Shown here one piece after another: positions 50,449 to 56,118 of a DNA stretch of 56,118 nt (position 1 is its first letter; the number at the start of each line of letters is the position of its first letter). Source of the DNA: Pseudomonas sp. PB106. GTDB taxonomy: Bacteria; Pseudomonadota; Gammaproteobacteria; Pseudomonadales; Pseudomonadaceae. The position numbers and the translations under genes were made by a program. The stretch spans positions 1 to 56,118 of the forward strand of contig NZ_RWIM01000103.1 in the NCBI RefSeq assembly GCF_009764645.1, in the 5' to 3' direction. Below the pieces are notes generated by a model. It had not been told where the DNA came from and did no database searches. It worked only from the letters and a program-made list of their open reading frames with translations.

Positions 50449-50637
50449 ATGCTGATTCTGACTCGTCGGTGCGCAGAAAGCCTGATTATCGGTGATGGCG
50501 AAATCACCGTGACCGTGCTCGGCGTTAAAGGAAACCAAGTGCGTATCGGTGTGAACGCACCGAAAGAGGTTGCCGTGCACCGTGAGGAAATTTACCTGCG
50601 TATAAAGAAAGAGAAGGACGAAGAACCAAGCCATTAA
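50449..50637 (+). CDS. rsmA: Carbon storage regulator RsmA/CsrA
   Basis: 62 residues, full length. An RNA-binding dimer that blocks ribosome binding at GGA-containing leaders and is titrated by Rsm small RNAs. The sequence [50 protein letters not shown] is canonical, including the conserved Leu4, Arg44 and basic tail region. GAGGAGAAAGGT precedes the ATG at 50449; an upstream frame start is not needed. In Pseudomonas this lysC-rsmA-tRNA order is typical. Global post-transcriptional control of secondary metabolism and motility is expected from the family. Confidence 0.97.
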   Translation: MLILTRRCAESLIIGDGEITVTVLGVKGNQVRIGVNAPKEVAVHREEIYLRIKKEKDEEPSH

Positions 50638-50699
50638 TTTTTATCGATTTTTATGTTTGCAAACGGGGAAAAGGTTGGTTAAGATACGCCCCGTGTTGC

Positions 50700-50790
50700 G
50701 GAGAGCTGGCCGAGTGGCCGAAGGCGCTCCCCTGCTAAGGGAGTACACCTCAAAAGGGTGTCGGGGGTTCGAATCCCCCGTTCTCCGCCA
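50700..50790 (+). tRNA. tRNA-Ser (anticodon GCU)
   Basis: A 91-base class II tRNA including the encoded CCA. The acceptor arms GGAGAGC / GTTCTCC pair (one G-T). The anticodon loop CTGCTAA reads AGC/AGU serine codons. A long variable arm (ACACCTCAAAAGGGTGT) and the T-arm GGGGGTTCGAATCCCCC are present. It begins 62 bases after rsmA, so it may have its own promoter in the AT-rich gap. Confidence 0.97.
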
Positions 50791-50897
50791 TTATTTGCTT
50801 AGTACGTCGTAATCTGGCTTTTTCTGTAAGCTGTTGAAATTAATAGAAAAAGTGGTTGGAATAGAGATTAGACGGGCTATAATGCGGCGCAACAAAT

Positions 50898-50974
50898 GCA
50901 CTCGTAGCTCAGCTGGATAGAGTACTCGGCTACGAACCGAGCGGTCACAGGTTCGAATCCTGTCGAGTGCACCA
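50898..50974 (+). tRNA. tRNA-Arg (anticodon ACG), copy 1
   Basis: 77 bases including encoded CCA. The acceptor GCACTCG pairs with CGAGTGC, and the anticodon loop CTACGAA (A34 normally edited to inosine) reads CGU, CGC and CGA. First of three identical copies. The preceding stretch contains GGCTATAATGCGG, a good -10 element for the tandem array. Confidence 0.97.
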
Positions 50975-51194
50975 TTTAAGAGTCAGTTACAGCAATGTAA
51001 ATGACTTGGCTTCAACCAGATGTGATCTGGTCTAAAAACACAAATGCACTCGTAGCTCAGCTGGATAGAGTACTCGGCTACGAACCGAGCGGTCACAGGT
51101 TCGAATCCTGTCGAGTGCACCATTTAAGAGTTAGTTGCAGCAATGCAGATAACTTGGCTTCATCCAGTTGTGGTCTGGGCTAAAAACACAAAAT
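50975..51194 (+). repeat. Near-identical spacers of the tandem tRNA-Arg array
   Basis: The spacers at 50975-51045 and 51123-51194 are near copies of each other (both ATTTAAGAGT.AGTT.CAGCAATG, then ACTTGGCTTCA.CCAG, then CTAAAAACACAAA). The unit of tRNA plus spacer is about 148-149 bases and arose by tandem duplication. The middle tRNA lies within this interval. Confidence 0.85.
51046..51122 (+). tRNA. tRNA-Arg (anticodon ACG), copy 2
   Basis: Identical to copy 1 over all 77 bases, including CCA. It starts 71 bases after copy 1. Confidence 0.97.
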
Positions 51195-51271
51195 GCACTC
51201 GTAGCTCAGCTGGATAGAGTACTCGGCTACGAACCGAGCGGTCACAGGTTCGAATCCTGTCGAGTGCACCA
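51195..51271 (+). tRNA. tRNA-Arg (anticodon ACG), copy 3
   Basis: Identical to copies 1 and 2. It is followed 7 bases later by a strong terminator, which closes the tRNA transcript. Confidence 0.97.
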
Positions 51272-51278
51272 TATACCG

Positions 51279-51307
51279 AAAAGCCCGCGTTTAACGCGGG
51301 CTTTTTG
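51279..51307. terminator. Bidirectional terminator of the tRNA-Arg array and the DUF4124 gene
   Basis: AAAAGCCCGCG and CGCGGGCTTTTT form a perfect stem with a TTTAA loop. The minus-strand gene's TAA stop (51291-51293) lies inside the loop, and one arm encodes its last residues, so this terminator also ends the DUF4124 transcript. Confidence 0.92.
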
Positions 51308-51809
51308 CTGTCCGGGTTTTGGCTTTTTCCTTCACGCATCCTCTCTGATCAAAATCGACTTGTGCAGAACGGCCTCGCTTGAGGTCATAGCGATAGGTTG
51401 TTGTCGACGTTCTGATATTTATCTTGTCCGGTTTGCCTAAAGCGCTTTCGACATCCTTTGCACTCATCCCGGCAATCACTCGCCGATTGATGATGGCTTC
51501 GCGGCGCTGCCTCGCATCTATGACGTTACCGCATAGATGTTGTGCACCGCCGACGACGCCAGGCTTTCGACCTTGATTGCGTGCACCAGATGTTTTTTCG
51601 TGATGGGCTTCCGGCATCACTGCTATGACGGAGCCGGGCGAGTAGGGGTGGACTTCCTGCTCTGAAAAGCTTTCGCCGCGTGCACAGCTCATTGAAGTGA
51701 ATGTGATGCTGCCGTCCGGCGCTTCGCAACGATGCAGACTTGTCGCGTCCCCGCTAAGAGGCAGAAAAGGAAGGCAGGCGAGGAGTAAAAGATTGGCTTT
51801 CAATGGCAC
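51291..51809 (-). CDS. Exported DUF4124-type protein with a BamE-like C-terminal segment
   Basis: 172 residues. The start is the GTG at 51809, chosen because GGAGGACATCAA lies just upstream; an ATG at 51854 lacks this. A signal peptide (LKANLLLLACLPFLPLSGDA) precedes a DUF4124-type module (LHRCEAPDGSITFTSMSCARG, with two Cys). The C-terminal part (IINRRVIAGMSAKDVESALGKPDKINIRTSTTTYRYDL) resembles the SmpA/BamE pattern used in envelope lipoproteins. A lipobox is not evident. Function unknown; periplasmic location is inferred. The basic tail (KEKAKTRTAKSPR) is partly encoded by the shared terminator. Confidence 0.85.
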   Translation of the reverse strand: MPLKANLLLLACLPFLPLSGDATSLHRCEAPDGSITFTSMSCARGESFSEQEVHPYSPGSVIAVMPEAHHEKTSGARNQGRKPGVVGGAQHLCGNVIDARQRREAIINRRVIAGMSAKDVESALGKPDKINIRTSTTTYRYDLKRGRSAQVDFDQRGCVKEKAKTRTAKSPR

Positions 51810-52130
51810 TTGATGTCCTCCATGACGATCTACGCTTAAGGATAGCCTCTCCATTTTCCACTGCCTGTGTGTTTTCTTTTCAGGATGAGTCGTCGCATTT
51901 ACACGGATCAGGACGGCGCTCAGGTTTGTTCTGCAAGCGCTTGTTTCCGCCGCGATTTTTTAACGTTTTAAACCGTCAGGCGGTGTATCATTGCGCCCGT
52001 CAGCCCCGCCGGGGCTTATGGAAAACTTCCATGGACTTACCCAGTAGTTACTCAGTACCCCGTTTTTCCAATCATGAATTGACTGATTGATCCTTCCGGC
52101 GTGCCCCGCTGCTGGGAGTGGAGTTCGCCT
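51810..52130. other. Intergenic region between the DUF4124 gene and mgtE
   Basis: It holds the start region of the DUF4124 gene on one side and the mgtE leader on the other. Apart from the paired stem-loops at 52002-52032 I see no further feature; an AT-rich stretch near 51955-51975 (TTTTTAACGTTTTAAA) could hold the mgtE promoter. Confidence 0.5.
52002..52032 (+). promoter_or_regulatory. Paired stem-loops in the mgtE leader
   Basis: AGCCCC-GCC-GGGGCT (52002-52016) is followed within 2 bases by ATGGAA-AAC-TTCCAT (52018-52032). Both are perfect short hairpins about 100 bases before the mgtE ATG. A role in Mg2+-responsive control is possible but unproven; the layout does not match the known M-box. 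Confidence 0.4.
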
Positions 52131-53573
52131 ATGTCTGAAATCGAAGTAAAGAAAACACAGGACAGCCTGCAGGATCGCCTGGCGCAAGTCGTCGAGCTAC
52201 TGCAGCGTCAACGGGTCGTCGAAGACCTCACTCATCGCCAGGAAGGCGCGCATCATGACCGGGTCGAAAACCTGGTTCACCGGCAAAATCTTGTCGAGCT
52301 GCAGCGCAAGCTCGATGATTTGCACTCCGCCGACGTCGCCTACATCCTTGAAGCCCTGCCGCTGGACGACCGTCTGACGCTTTGGCAATTGGTCAAGGCA
52401 GATCGCGACGGCGACATTCTTCTCGAAGTATCCGACTCCGTTCGTGAAACGCTGATCGCCGACATGGACGATCACGAGCTCCTGGCTGCAGCCAAGGACA
52501 TGGACGCCGACGAGCTTGCTGACCTGGCTTCCGAGCTGCCGCGAGACGTCGTCCATGAGCTGATGGAGAGTCTGGATAACCAGCAACGTGAGCGTGTGCG
52601 TTCGGCCCTGTCCTATGACGAGGAGCAGGTTGGCGCACTGATGGACTTCGAGATGGTGACCATCCGTGAGGATGTCAGTCTCGAAGTGGTTCTGCGCTAC
52701 CTGCGTCGGCTCAAAGAGCTTCCTGGCCACACCGACAAACTGTTCGTGGTCGATTATGACGGCGTGCTCAAGGGTGTGTTGCCGATCAAGCGTTTGCTGG
52801 TCAATGATCCGGACAAACAGGTTGCCGAGGTGATGGCAAGCGATCCGGTCAGTTTCCATCCGGACGAGGATGCTTACGACGCCGCGCAGGCATTCGAGCG
52901 TTACGACTTGATCTCCGCCCCGGTAGTCGACAAGAACGGCAAACTGATTGGCCGTTTGACCATCGACGAAATGGTCGACCTGATTCGTGAAGAGAGTGAG
53001 ACCGAAGTCCTCAACATGGCGGGTCTGCGAGAAGAGGAAGATATCTTCGCTTCGGTCTGGAAGTCGCTGCGCAACCGTTGGGCGTGGCTGGCGATCAACT
53101 TGATCACCGCGTTTGTGGCTTCGCGGGTAATCGGCCTGTTCGAAGGTTCGATCGAGAAGCTGGTAGCACTCGCGGCACTGATGCCTATTGTGGCGGGTAT
53201 CGGTGGTAACTCTGGCAACCAGACGATCACCATGATCGTCCGCGCCATGGCGCTGGACCAGGTCAGCACTGGCAACACCTCTCGCCTGATGCGCAAGGAA
53301 TTGGCAGTAGGTCTGATCAACGGCTTGGTCTGGGGGGGGGTGATTGGTGTAGTTGCCTATCTGCTTTACGGCAGTTGGTCGTTGGGCGTGGTCATGACCG
53401 CGGCAATGACGCTCAACCTGCTGCTGGCAGCCCTGATGGGGGTATTGATCCCGATGACGCTGGCGAAAATGGGCCGCGACCCAGCAATGGGTGCGAGTGT
53501 GATGATTACCGCAATGACCGACAGCGGTGGCTTCTTCATTTTCCTGGGGTTGGCGACAATCTTCCTGCTCTGA
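52131..53573 (+). CDS. mgtE: Magnesium transporter MgtE
   Basis: 480 residues. A helical N domain (about 20-135, LVELQRKLDDLHSADVAYILEALPLDDRLTLWQLV), two CBS domains (about 145-265), the plug helix and five membrane helices. The Mg2+ pore motifs of MgtE are present around GIGGNSGNQTITMIVRAMALDQ and MGRDPAMGASVMITAMTDSGGFFIFLGLA. Mg2+ bound to the cytoplasmic domains closes the channel. A 9-G run (53332-53340) in the codons for WGGV lies in the membrane domain. GGAGTGGAGTTC precedes the ATG. A terminator follows. Confidence 0.95.
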   Translation: MSEIEVKKTQDSLQDRLAQVVELLQRQRVVEDLTHRQEGAHHDRVENLVHRQNLVELQRKLDDLHSADVAYILEALPLDDRLTLWQLVKADRDGDILLEVSDSVRETLIADMDDHELLAAAKDMDADELADLASELPRDVVHELMESLDNQQRERVRSALSYDEEQVGALMDFEMVTIREDVSLEVVLRYLRRLKELPGHTDKLFVVDYDGVLKGVLPIKRLLVNDPDKQVAEVMASDPVSFHPDEDAYDAAQAFERYDLISAPVVDKNGKLIGRLTIDEMVDLIREESETEVLNMAGLREEEDIFASVWKSLRNRWAWLAINLITAFVASRVIGLFEGSIEKLVALAALMPIVAGIGGNSGNQTITMIVRAMALDQVSTGNTSRLMRKELAVGLINGLVWGGVIGVVAYLLYGSWSLGVVMTAAMTLNLLLAALMGVLIPMTLAKMGRDPAMGASVMITAMTDSGGFFIFLGLATIFLL

Positions 53574-53590
53574 TACTGCGGTATCGAACC

Positions 53591-53618
53591 AAAAGCCCGC
53601 CAATTGGCGGGCTTTTTT
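53591..53618 (+). terminator. Rho-independent terminator of mgtE
   Basis: AAAAGCCCGCCAATTGGCGGG folds as an 8-bp stem AGCCCGCC / GGCGGGCT with a short AATT centre and a T-run. It starts about 17 bases past the stop. Confidence 0.92.
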
Positions 53619-53645
53619 GTATCTTCTGAAAATCAAAATCCGGGC

Positions 53646-53673
53646 AAAAAAAAGCCAGCGGTTAAGCTGGCTT
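53646..53673 (-). terminator. Rho-independent terminator of amrZ
   Basis: On the minus strand, AAGCCAGC / GCTGGCTT with a TTAACC loop is followed by eight T. It lies just past the amrZ stop. Confidence 0.9.
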
Positions 53674-53690
53674 GAGATGTTCGGTATGGC

Positions 53691-54017
53691 TCAGGACGCG
53701 TCTGCTGCCATTTCGGCATCGTGGGCGATCAAGGAGACCAAGGCGTTCTGCTGGCGGTGAGACAGTTGGCGAAAACGTTGCAACAACTCGCGTTCGTGCA
53801 GCGACAGCTCAGGGCTGTCCAGGCGCATGCTCAGCTCGTCGCCCAATGCACCTTCCTGAATAAGACTCTGCTCAAGGCGCGCAATGATCTCGGAGTTCAT
53901 GCTGCGATGATGATTGCGAGCCACCTCGGCAATGCGTTCACGCATTCCGTCTGGCAGACGTACGACGAACTTGTCAGCCGTACGGCTGGAATAAATTGCC
54001 TGTTTCAATGGGCGCAT
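53691..54017 (-). CDS. amrZ: Ribbon-helix-helix regulator AmrZ (AlgZ)
   Basis: 108 residues, the length of P. aeruginosa AmrZ. The Arc-type ribbon-helix-helix domain is [41 protein letters not shown]; the C-terminal part ([30 protein letters not shown]) drives tetramer formation. In Pseudomonas it controls alginate, motility, cellulose and c-di-GMP genes. The ATG lacks a strong Shine-Dalgarno; a perfect 10-bp palindrome (TAACCGGTTA) lies 5-14 bases upstream. Its own terminator ends it. Confidence 0.95.
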   Translation of the reverse strand: MRPLKQAIYSSRTADKFVVRLPDGMRERIAEVARNHHRSMNSEIIARLEQSLIQEGALGDELSMRLDSPELSLHERELLQRFRQLSHRQQNALVSLIAHDAEMAADAS

Positions 54018-54407
54018 ATATTTAACCGGTTAGTTCAGGGGAGCGGTTCTCGGGATTGGCCGCAGGATGTGTGGTAGGACAAGCATCCGCGCCAAATGGT
54101 TCAACCTGAATTGTTAAGAGGCCCGCATCATGCCTCAAAATTGCCAGATCATTGGCGTCAATTCTGTGACAAATATTGAGCCGGGTAAAGGCGTAATGCC
54201 AGCACCAATTGTCAGAAATGCGGACTGGTTTGAAAACTTCATCCAAGCACGCATCGGCTTACGCACTCCCAAGCCATATCAGTTGATGCCCGAGGGCGTC
54301 AGAACGTGCATGCTATGTGGCTTTCTATTCTCGTTCCTTGTCTTGTACAGGATAGTGGCAAATTGCCGATTTGCTAGAGGCAGGCGCGCGCCAGAGAGGT
54401 TTTCAGG
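54018..54407. other. Region between amrZ and phnN
   Basis: It holds the amrZ promoter region on the minus strand, including the palindrome TAACCGGTTA at 54023-54032. A plus-strand open frame from 54130 to 54432 has GAGG near its ATG but encodes nothing I recognise and overlaps the phnN start, so it is not called. In P. aeruginosa the C-P lyase (phn) genes lie in this interval; no trace of phnC-M is seen. Confidence 0.5.
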
Positions 54408-54977
54408 ATGGGTGGCAGACTTATTTATCTGATGGGGCCGTCAGGCTCCGGAAAAGACAGTCTGATCGAGGCTGCGCGACTTCCATTGCAGGCGATGAAT
54501 TGCGAAATCGTGCGCCGGGTTATCACTCGATCAGCAGAATCGGTGGGGGAGGACGCCAAGGGCGTGTCGCCTGAAGAGTTCGAGCGACTTGAGCGCGCTG
54601 GCGATTTTGCCTTGGCTTGGCGAGCCAATGGTTTGTCCTACGGAATACCCGTACAAATTGACCAGTGGCTGGAAGATGGGCGAAATGTACTCGTTAACGG
54701 ATCTCGCGCCAACCTGCGTCACGCGGTTGAGCGTTACCCGACGCTCACTGCGGTTCTTTTGACCGTCAAAGACGAAGTGTTGCGTAAGCGACTGCTTGTA
54801 CGGGGCAGAGAGACGCTTGAGCAGATCGAGGAAAGGATCTCTCGCAATGCGTTGTTCCGAGACAGGCGATCAAGTGATGTAGCGGTACATGTAATCGACA
54901 ATTCCGGTGCGATCGTCGATGCGGTCAACAATCTGCTGGGTTTGGTTCGACTCAGCGCAGCACCGGATCAAACTTGA
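54408..54977 (+). CDS. phnN: Ribose 1,5-bisphosphate phosphokinase PhnN
   Basis: 189 residues. It converts ribose 1,5-bisphosphate to PRPP with ATP. The P-loop GPSGSGKDSLIEAARLPL opens the protein; a guanylate-kinase-like pattern continues with RRVITRSAESVGEDAKGVSPEEFERLERAGDFALAWRANGLSYGIP and the tail RLLVRGRETLEQIEERISRNA. PhnN normally ends a C-P lyase operon, but no phosphonate genes are here. The gene may have been kept for PRPP supply. It starts at ATG 54408 after a GAGAGG-containing leader. Its stop overlaps the convergent PA3371-like gene by 26 bases. Confidence 0.92.
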   Translation: MGGRLIYLMGPSGSGKDSLIEAARLPLQAMNCEIVRRVITRSAESVGEDAKGVSPEEFERLERAGDFALAWRANGLSYGIPVQIDQWLEDGRNVLVNGSRANLRHAVERYPTLTAVLLTVKDEVLRKRLLVRGRETLEQIEERISRNALFRDRRSSDVAVHVIDNSGAIVDAVNNLLGLVRLSAAPDQT

Positions 54978-55131
54978 TCCTGCGTCCGGCCACCAGCGCC
55001 AGCATGAACAAAACTGCAAATACGCCGGAGGAAACAAGGGGCAGAGTCACTTCGGTTTCGCTAAACAGTGAAAAGTGTATAACGCCACTCAGTAGGGCGA
55101 GGATCAGAAATCCGGCAGCTGCCTTGGACAT
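54952..55131 (-). CDS. Small two-helix membrane protein (PA3371-like)
   Basis: 59 residues. Two hydrophobic segments (AAGFLILALLSGVIHFSLF and LVSSGVFAVLFMLALVAG) flank a short polar turn, and the C-terminus is basic (RRIKFDPVLR). CAGGAGCACAAC precedes the ATG at 55131. In P. aeruginosa a PA3371-type gene follows the phn genes in the same relative place, supporting the assignment. Function unknown. It is probably co-transcribed with the 77-residue gene 20 bases upstream. Confidence 0.82.
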   Translation of the reverse strand: MSKAAAGFLILALLSGVIHFSLFSETEVTLPLVSSGVFAVLFMLALVAGRRIKFDPVLR

Positions 55132-55151
55132 GTTGTGCTCCTGAAGATATT

Positions 55152-55385
55152 TCAAAAAACTAAGCGTTCGGTTGCCAGTGCCTGAGCTTGTTCGGGCTCA
55201 CTGACCATTTGACGTGTCACATTGCTCTGATCGCTCAATACTGCCCATTGAGGCGTTCTCTGCACCTGCAAGTAGTGCGGCATGCGCTGGGCAACAGTGT
55301 CTGAAGCTCTTTCCTCGGGAAGGAGGTGGGAGCCCGCTAAAACTGCTAGAGCAATTGCATTTGCGACCAAGAGAATGCGGTTCAT
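55152..55385 (-). CDS. Small single-pass membrane or exported protein of unknown function
   Basis: 77 residues from ATG 55385. One N-terminal hydrophobic helix (RILLVANAIALAVLAGSHLL) is followed by a soluble tail with RMPHYLQVQRTPQWAVLSDQSNVTRQMVSEPEQAQALA. GGAGCCTCAGCCC lies upstream; an ATG at 55436 is less likely. It lies 20 bases before the PA3371-like gene on the same strand, so both are probably one operon. No family recognised. Confidence 0.78.
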   Translation of the reverse strand: MNRILLVANAIALAVLAGSHLLPEERASDTVAQRMPHYLQVQRTPQWAVLSDQSNVTRQMVSEPEQAQALATERLVF

Positions 55386-55685
55386 GGGCTGAGGCTCCGG
55401 TTGTTCTTTTATAAGAGCAAGCAAAGCAGTCCCCATGCCAACAGTCTATCCGCTGCTAAACTCTTTAAAAACAAGCGCTTGCGTTGTTATCCCGGGTGGA
55501 TTGAATTGCAATCTGCAATGATGGCTTTTTGGGAGGAGTGCAAAATGCACGGTAAATCTTCCTTCAGTGCTGTGGGATGCCTGCCTACACTTAAAAAGCC
55601 CGGTGGATGACATGACAAATCAGGGTTCGCCCGTTAACATGCACGCCGTCCGTCGTACGGCATTCCTTGTCCGCGACAACCGTGT
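55386..55685. other. Region between the small membrane protein gene and tRNA-Arg(CCU)
   Basis: It contains a short open frame, 55545-55610 (21 codons), directly after a strong GGGAGGAG ribosome site; it is listed separately. Otherwise I see no gene. An inverted pair GCCGT / ACGGC lies near 55648-55662 just before the tRNA. Confidence 0.5.
55545..55610 (+). CDS. Candidate 21-residue small protein or leader peptide
   Basis: ATG at 55545 follows GGGAGGAG by 6 bases, an ideal ribosome site, and encodes MHGKSSFSAVGCLPTLKKPG(G). The same frame stays open upstream from 55518 without a ribosome site. The peptide is basic with one Cys. It lies 75 bases before the tRNA-Arg(CCU). With so short a frame, chance cannot be excluded. 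Confidence 0.4.
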   Translation: MHGKSSFSAVGCLPTLKKPGG

Positions 55686-55762
55686 GTCTCAGTAGCTCAA
55701 TTGGATAGAGCATCCCCCTCCTAAGGGGAAGGTTGGCAGTTCGAACCTGCCCTGGGACACCA
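55686..55762 (+). tRNA. tRNA-Arg (anticodon CCU)
   Basis: 77 bases including encoded CCA. The acceptor GTCTCAG pairs with CTGGGAC (one G-T). The anticodon loop CTCCTAA reads AGG. The T-arm GGCAGTTCGAACCTGCC is canonical. This tRNA type is a frequent integrase attachment site, and the sequence beyond it is AT-rich, but no integrase or 3-prime repeat is in the window. Confidence 0.97.
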
Positions 55763-55953
55763 TCTATTGTTTGATCCTCTTTTTTACCTCTCACCTGCTT
55801 TAGAGCGATCAGTATCTCCTGAGTGTTTTAGTGCGCCTTTCATTTGGGTAGCTGTGCCTGGCGGCTTTTTCATTGAATTTCATCGACATCCCCTGCTGCA
55901 GCTATATAGAAGCAAGCATTTCAGATGTCTCGATAGAAAAGCGAAATTAAAGG

Positions 55954-55981
55954 TTGACGGCAGATTTGAGATGTCTATAAT
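55954..55981 (+). promoter_or_regulatory. Strong sigma-70 promoter of stable-RNA type
   Basis: TTGACG (55954-55959), a 16-base spacer and a perfect TATAAT (55976-55981), followed by the GC-rich discriminator TCGCCCC. The short GC-rich discriminator is usual in rRNA and tRNA promoters under stringent control. Confidence 0.75.
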
Positions 55982-56099
55982 TCGCCCCACGTCCGGCGCA
56001 GTCGAAACGGAAAACTCCTTGAGATTCAATGAGTTATGCAGGTTTCGGCAGTAGGTTGCTTCAGTTCATCGAGGCCAGAAGGGAGTTGAAAAAGAGGTG

Positions 56100-56118
56100 T
56101 TGACAGCAGCGTGTAACG
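56100..56118 (+). promoter_or_regulatory. Possible second promoter, -35 only (cut by window end)
   Basis: A perfect TTGACA begins at 56100. Its -10 would lie near 56123, past the window. It is 146 bases after the first promoter, so a tandem P1/P2 arrangement is plausible. Confidence 0.45.

Larger units (their letters stand above)
55763..56118. other. Region past tRNA-Arg(CCU), probable stable-RNA promoter region
   Basis: An AT-rich first half without a credible gene is followed by a promoter at 55954-55981 and the -35 box of another at 56100-56105. The second half looks like the upstream leader of an rRNA or tRNA operon lying past the window. This is inference from promoter form. Confidence 0.5.

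Noticed and set aside
51001..51440. Open frames containing [23 protein letters not shown] across the tRNA-Arg genes
   Set aside because: This peptide is the direct translation of the tRNA sequence, a well-known false protein; the tRNA genes explain it.
54130..54432. Plus-strand 100-codon frame before phnN
   Set aside because: It has GAGG near its ATG but its sequence resembles no protein I know, and its end overlaps the phnN start. It may be chance.
55767..56054. 95-codon frame past tRNA-Arg(CCU)
   Set aside because: No ribosome site, and it runs through a strong promoter; not a likely gene.

Overview
The window is chromosomal DNA from a Pseudomonas, most likely of the P. fluorescens group. 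This rests on the gene order aotJQMOP-argR-aruCFGDB-aruE, lysC next to rsmA and a tRNA-Ser, amrZ near phnN and a PA3371-like gene, and frequent REP/BIME-type intergenic repeats with the core GTGGGAGC.GGCTTGC. Species assignment is inference. Coordinates are for the window; starts were moved to internal codons where a Shine-Dalgarno sequence or family length supports it.

Layout. 69-5906: a PiT phosphate transporter, a CorA/ZntB channel, a membrane chemoreceptor, a coiled-coil protein of unknown role and a PepSY protein. 6068-9858: periplasmic GlpQ, a small unknown protein, and a translationally coupled pair (CTP-synthase-like glutamine amidotransferase homologue plus ABM-fold monooxygenase) divergent from a LysR regulator. 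9996-18418: a BdlA-like soluble PAS-PAS chemoreceptor, a MASE2-like GGDEF protein, a TetR regulator divergent from an MBL-fold hydrolase, an exported amidase, a small HTH protein behind a LexA-like box, and an AraC regulator divergent from a TauE/SafE exporter.

18462-25117 looks accessory: three proteins of unknown function, a zinc-finger-like unknown gene, and a two-gene McrB/McrC-type restriction system that is visibly more AT-rich than its surroundings. Core genes resume with nrdB (no nrdA beside it), a DUF2790 secreted protein and acsA.

30364-44020 is a complete arginine module: the AotJQMP ABC importer with AotO, the regulator ArgR, and the arginine succinyltransferase (AST) pathway aruC, aruF, aruG, aruD, aruB and aruE. 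ArgR half-sites are readable before both aotJ and aruC. The importer brings in arginine/ornithine, ArgR senses arginine, and the AST enzymes convert it to glutamate and succinate.

44178-50637: a type II lumazine synthase behind an FMN riboswitch, then ltaE, alaS, lysC (with a probable internal start for the regulatory beta chain) and rsmA. 50700-55762: tRNA-Ser(GCU), three tandem tRNA-Arg(ACG), a DUF4124 protein, mgtE, amrZ, an isolated phnN, two small membrane proteins and tRNA-Arg(CCU). The last 200 bases carry a strong stable-RNA-type promoter and the -35 box of a second, so an rRNA or tRNA operon probably begins just past the window.

The observations I would follow first are the McrBC variant and its divergent zinc-finger gene, the phnN left behind between amrZ and the PA3371-like gene, the amidotransferase homologue with a replaced catalytic His, the nrdB leader, a 9-G tract inside mgtE, and several unexplained palindromes.
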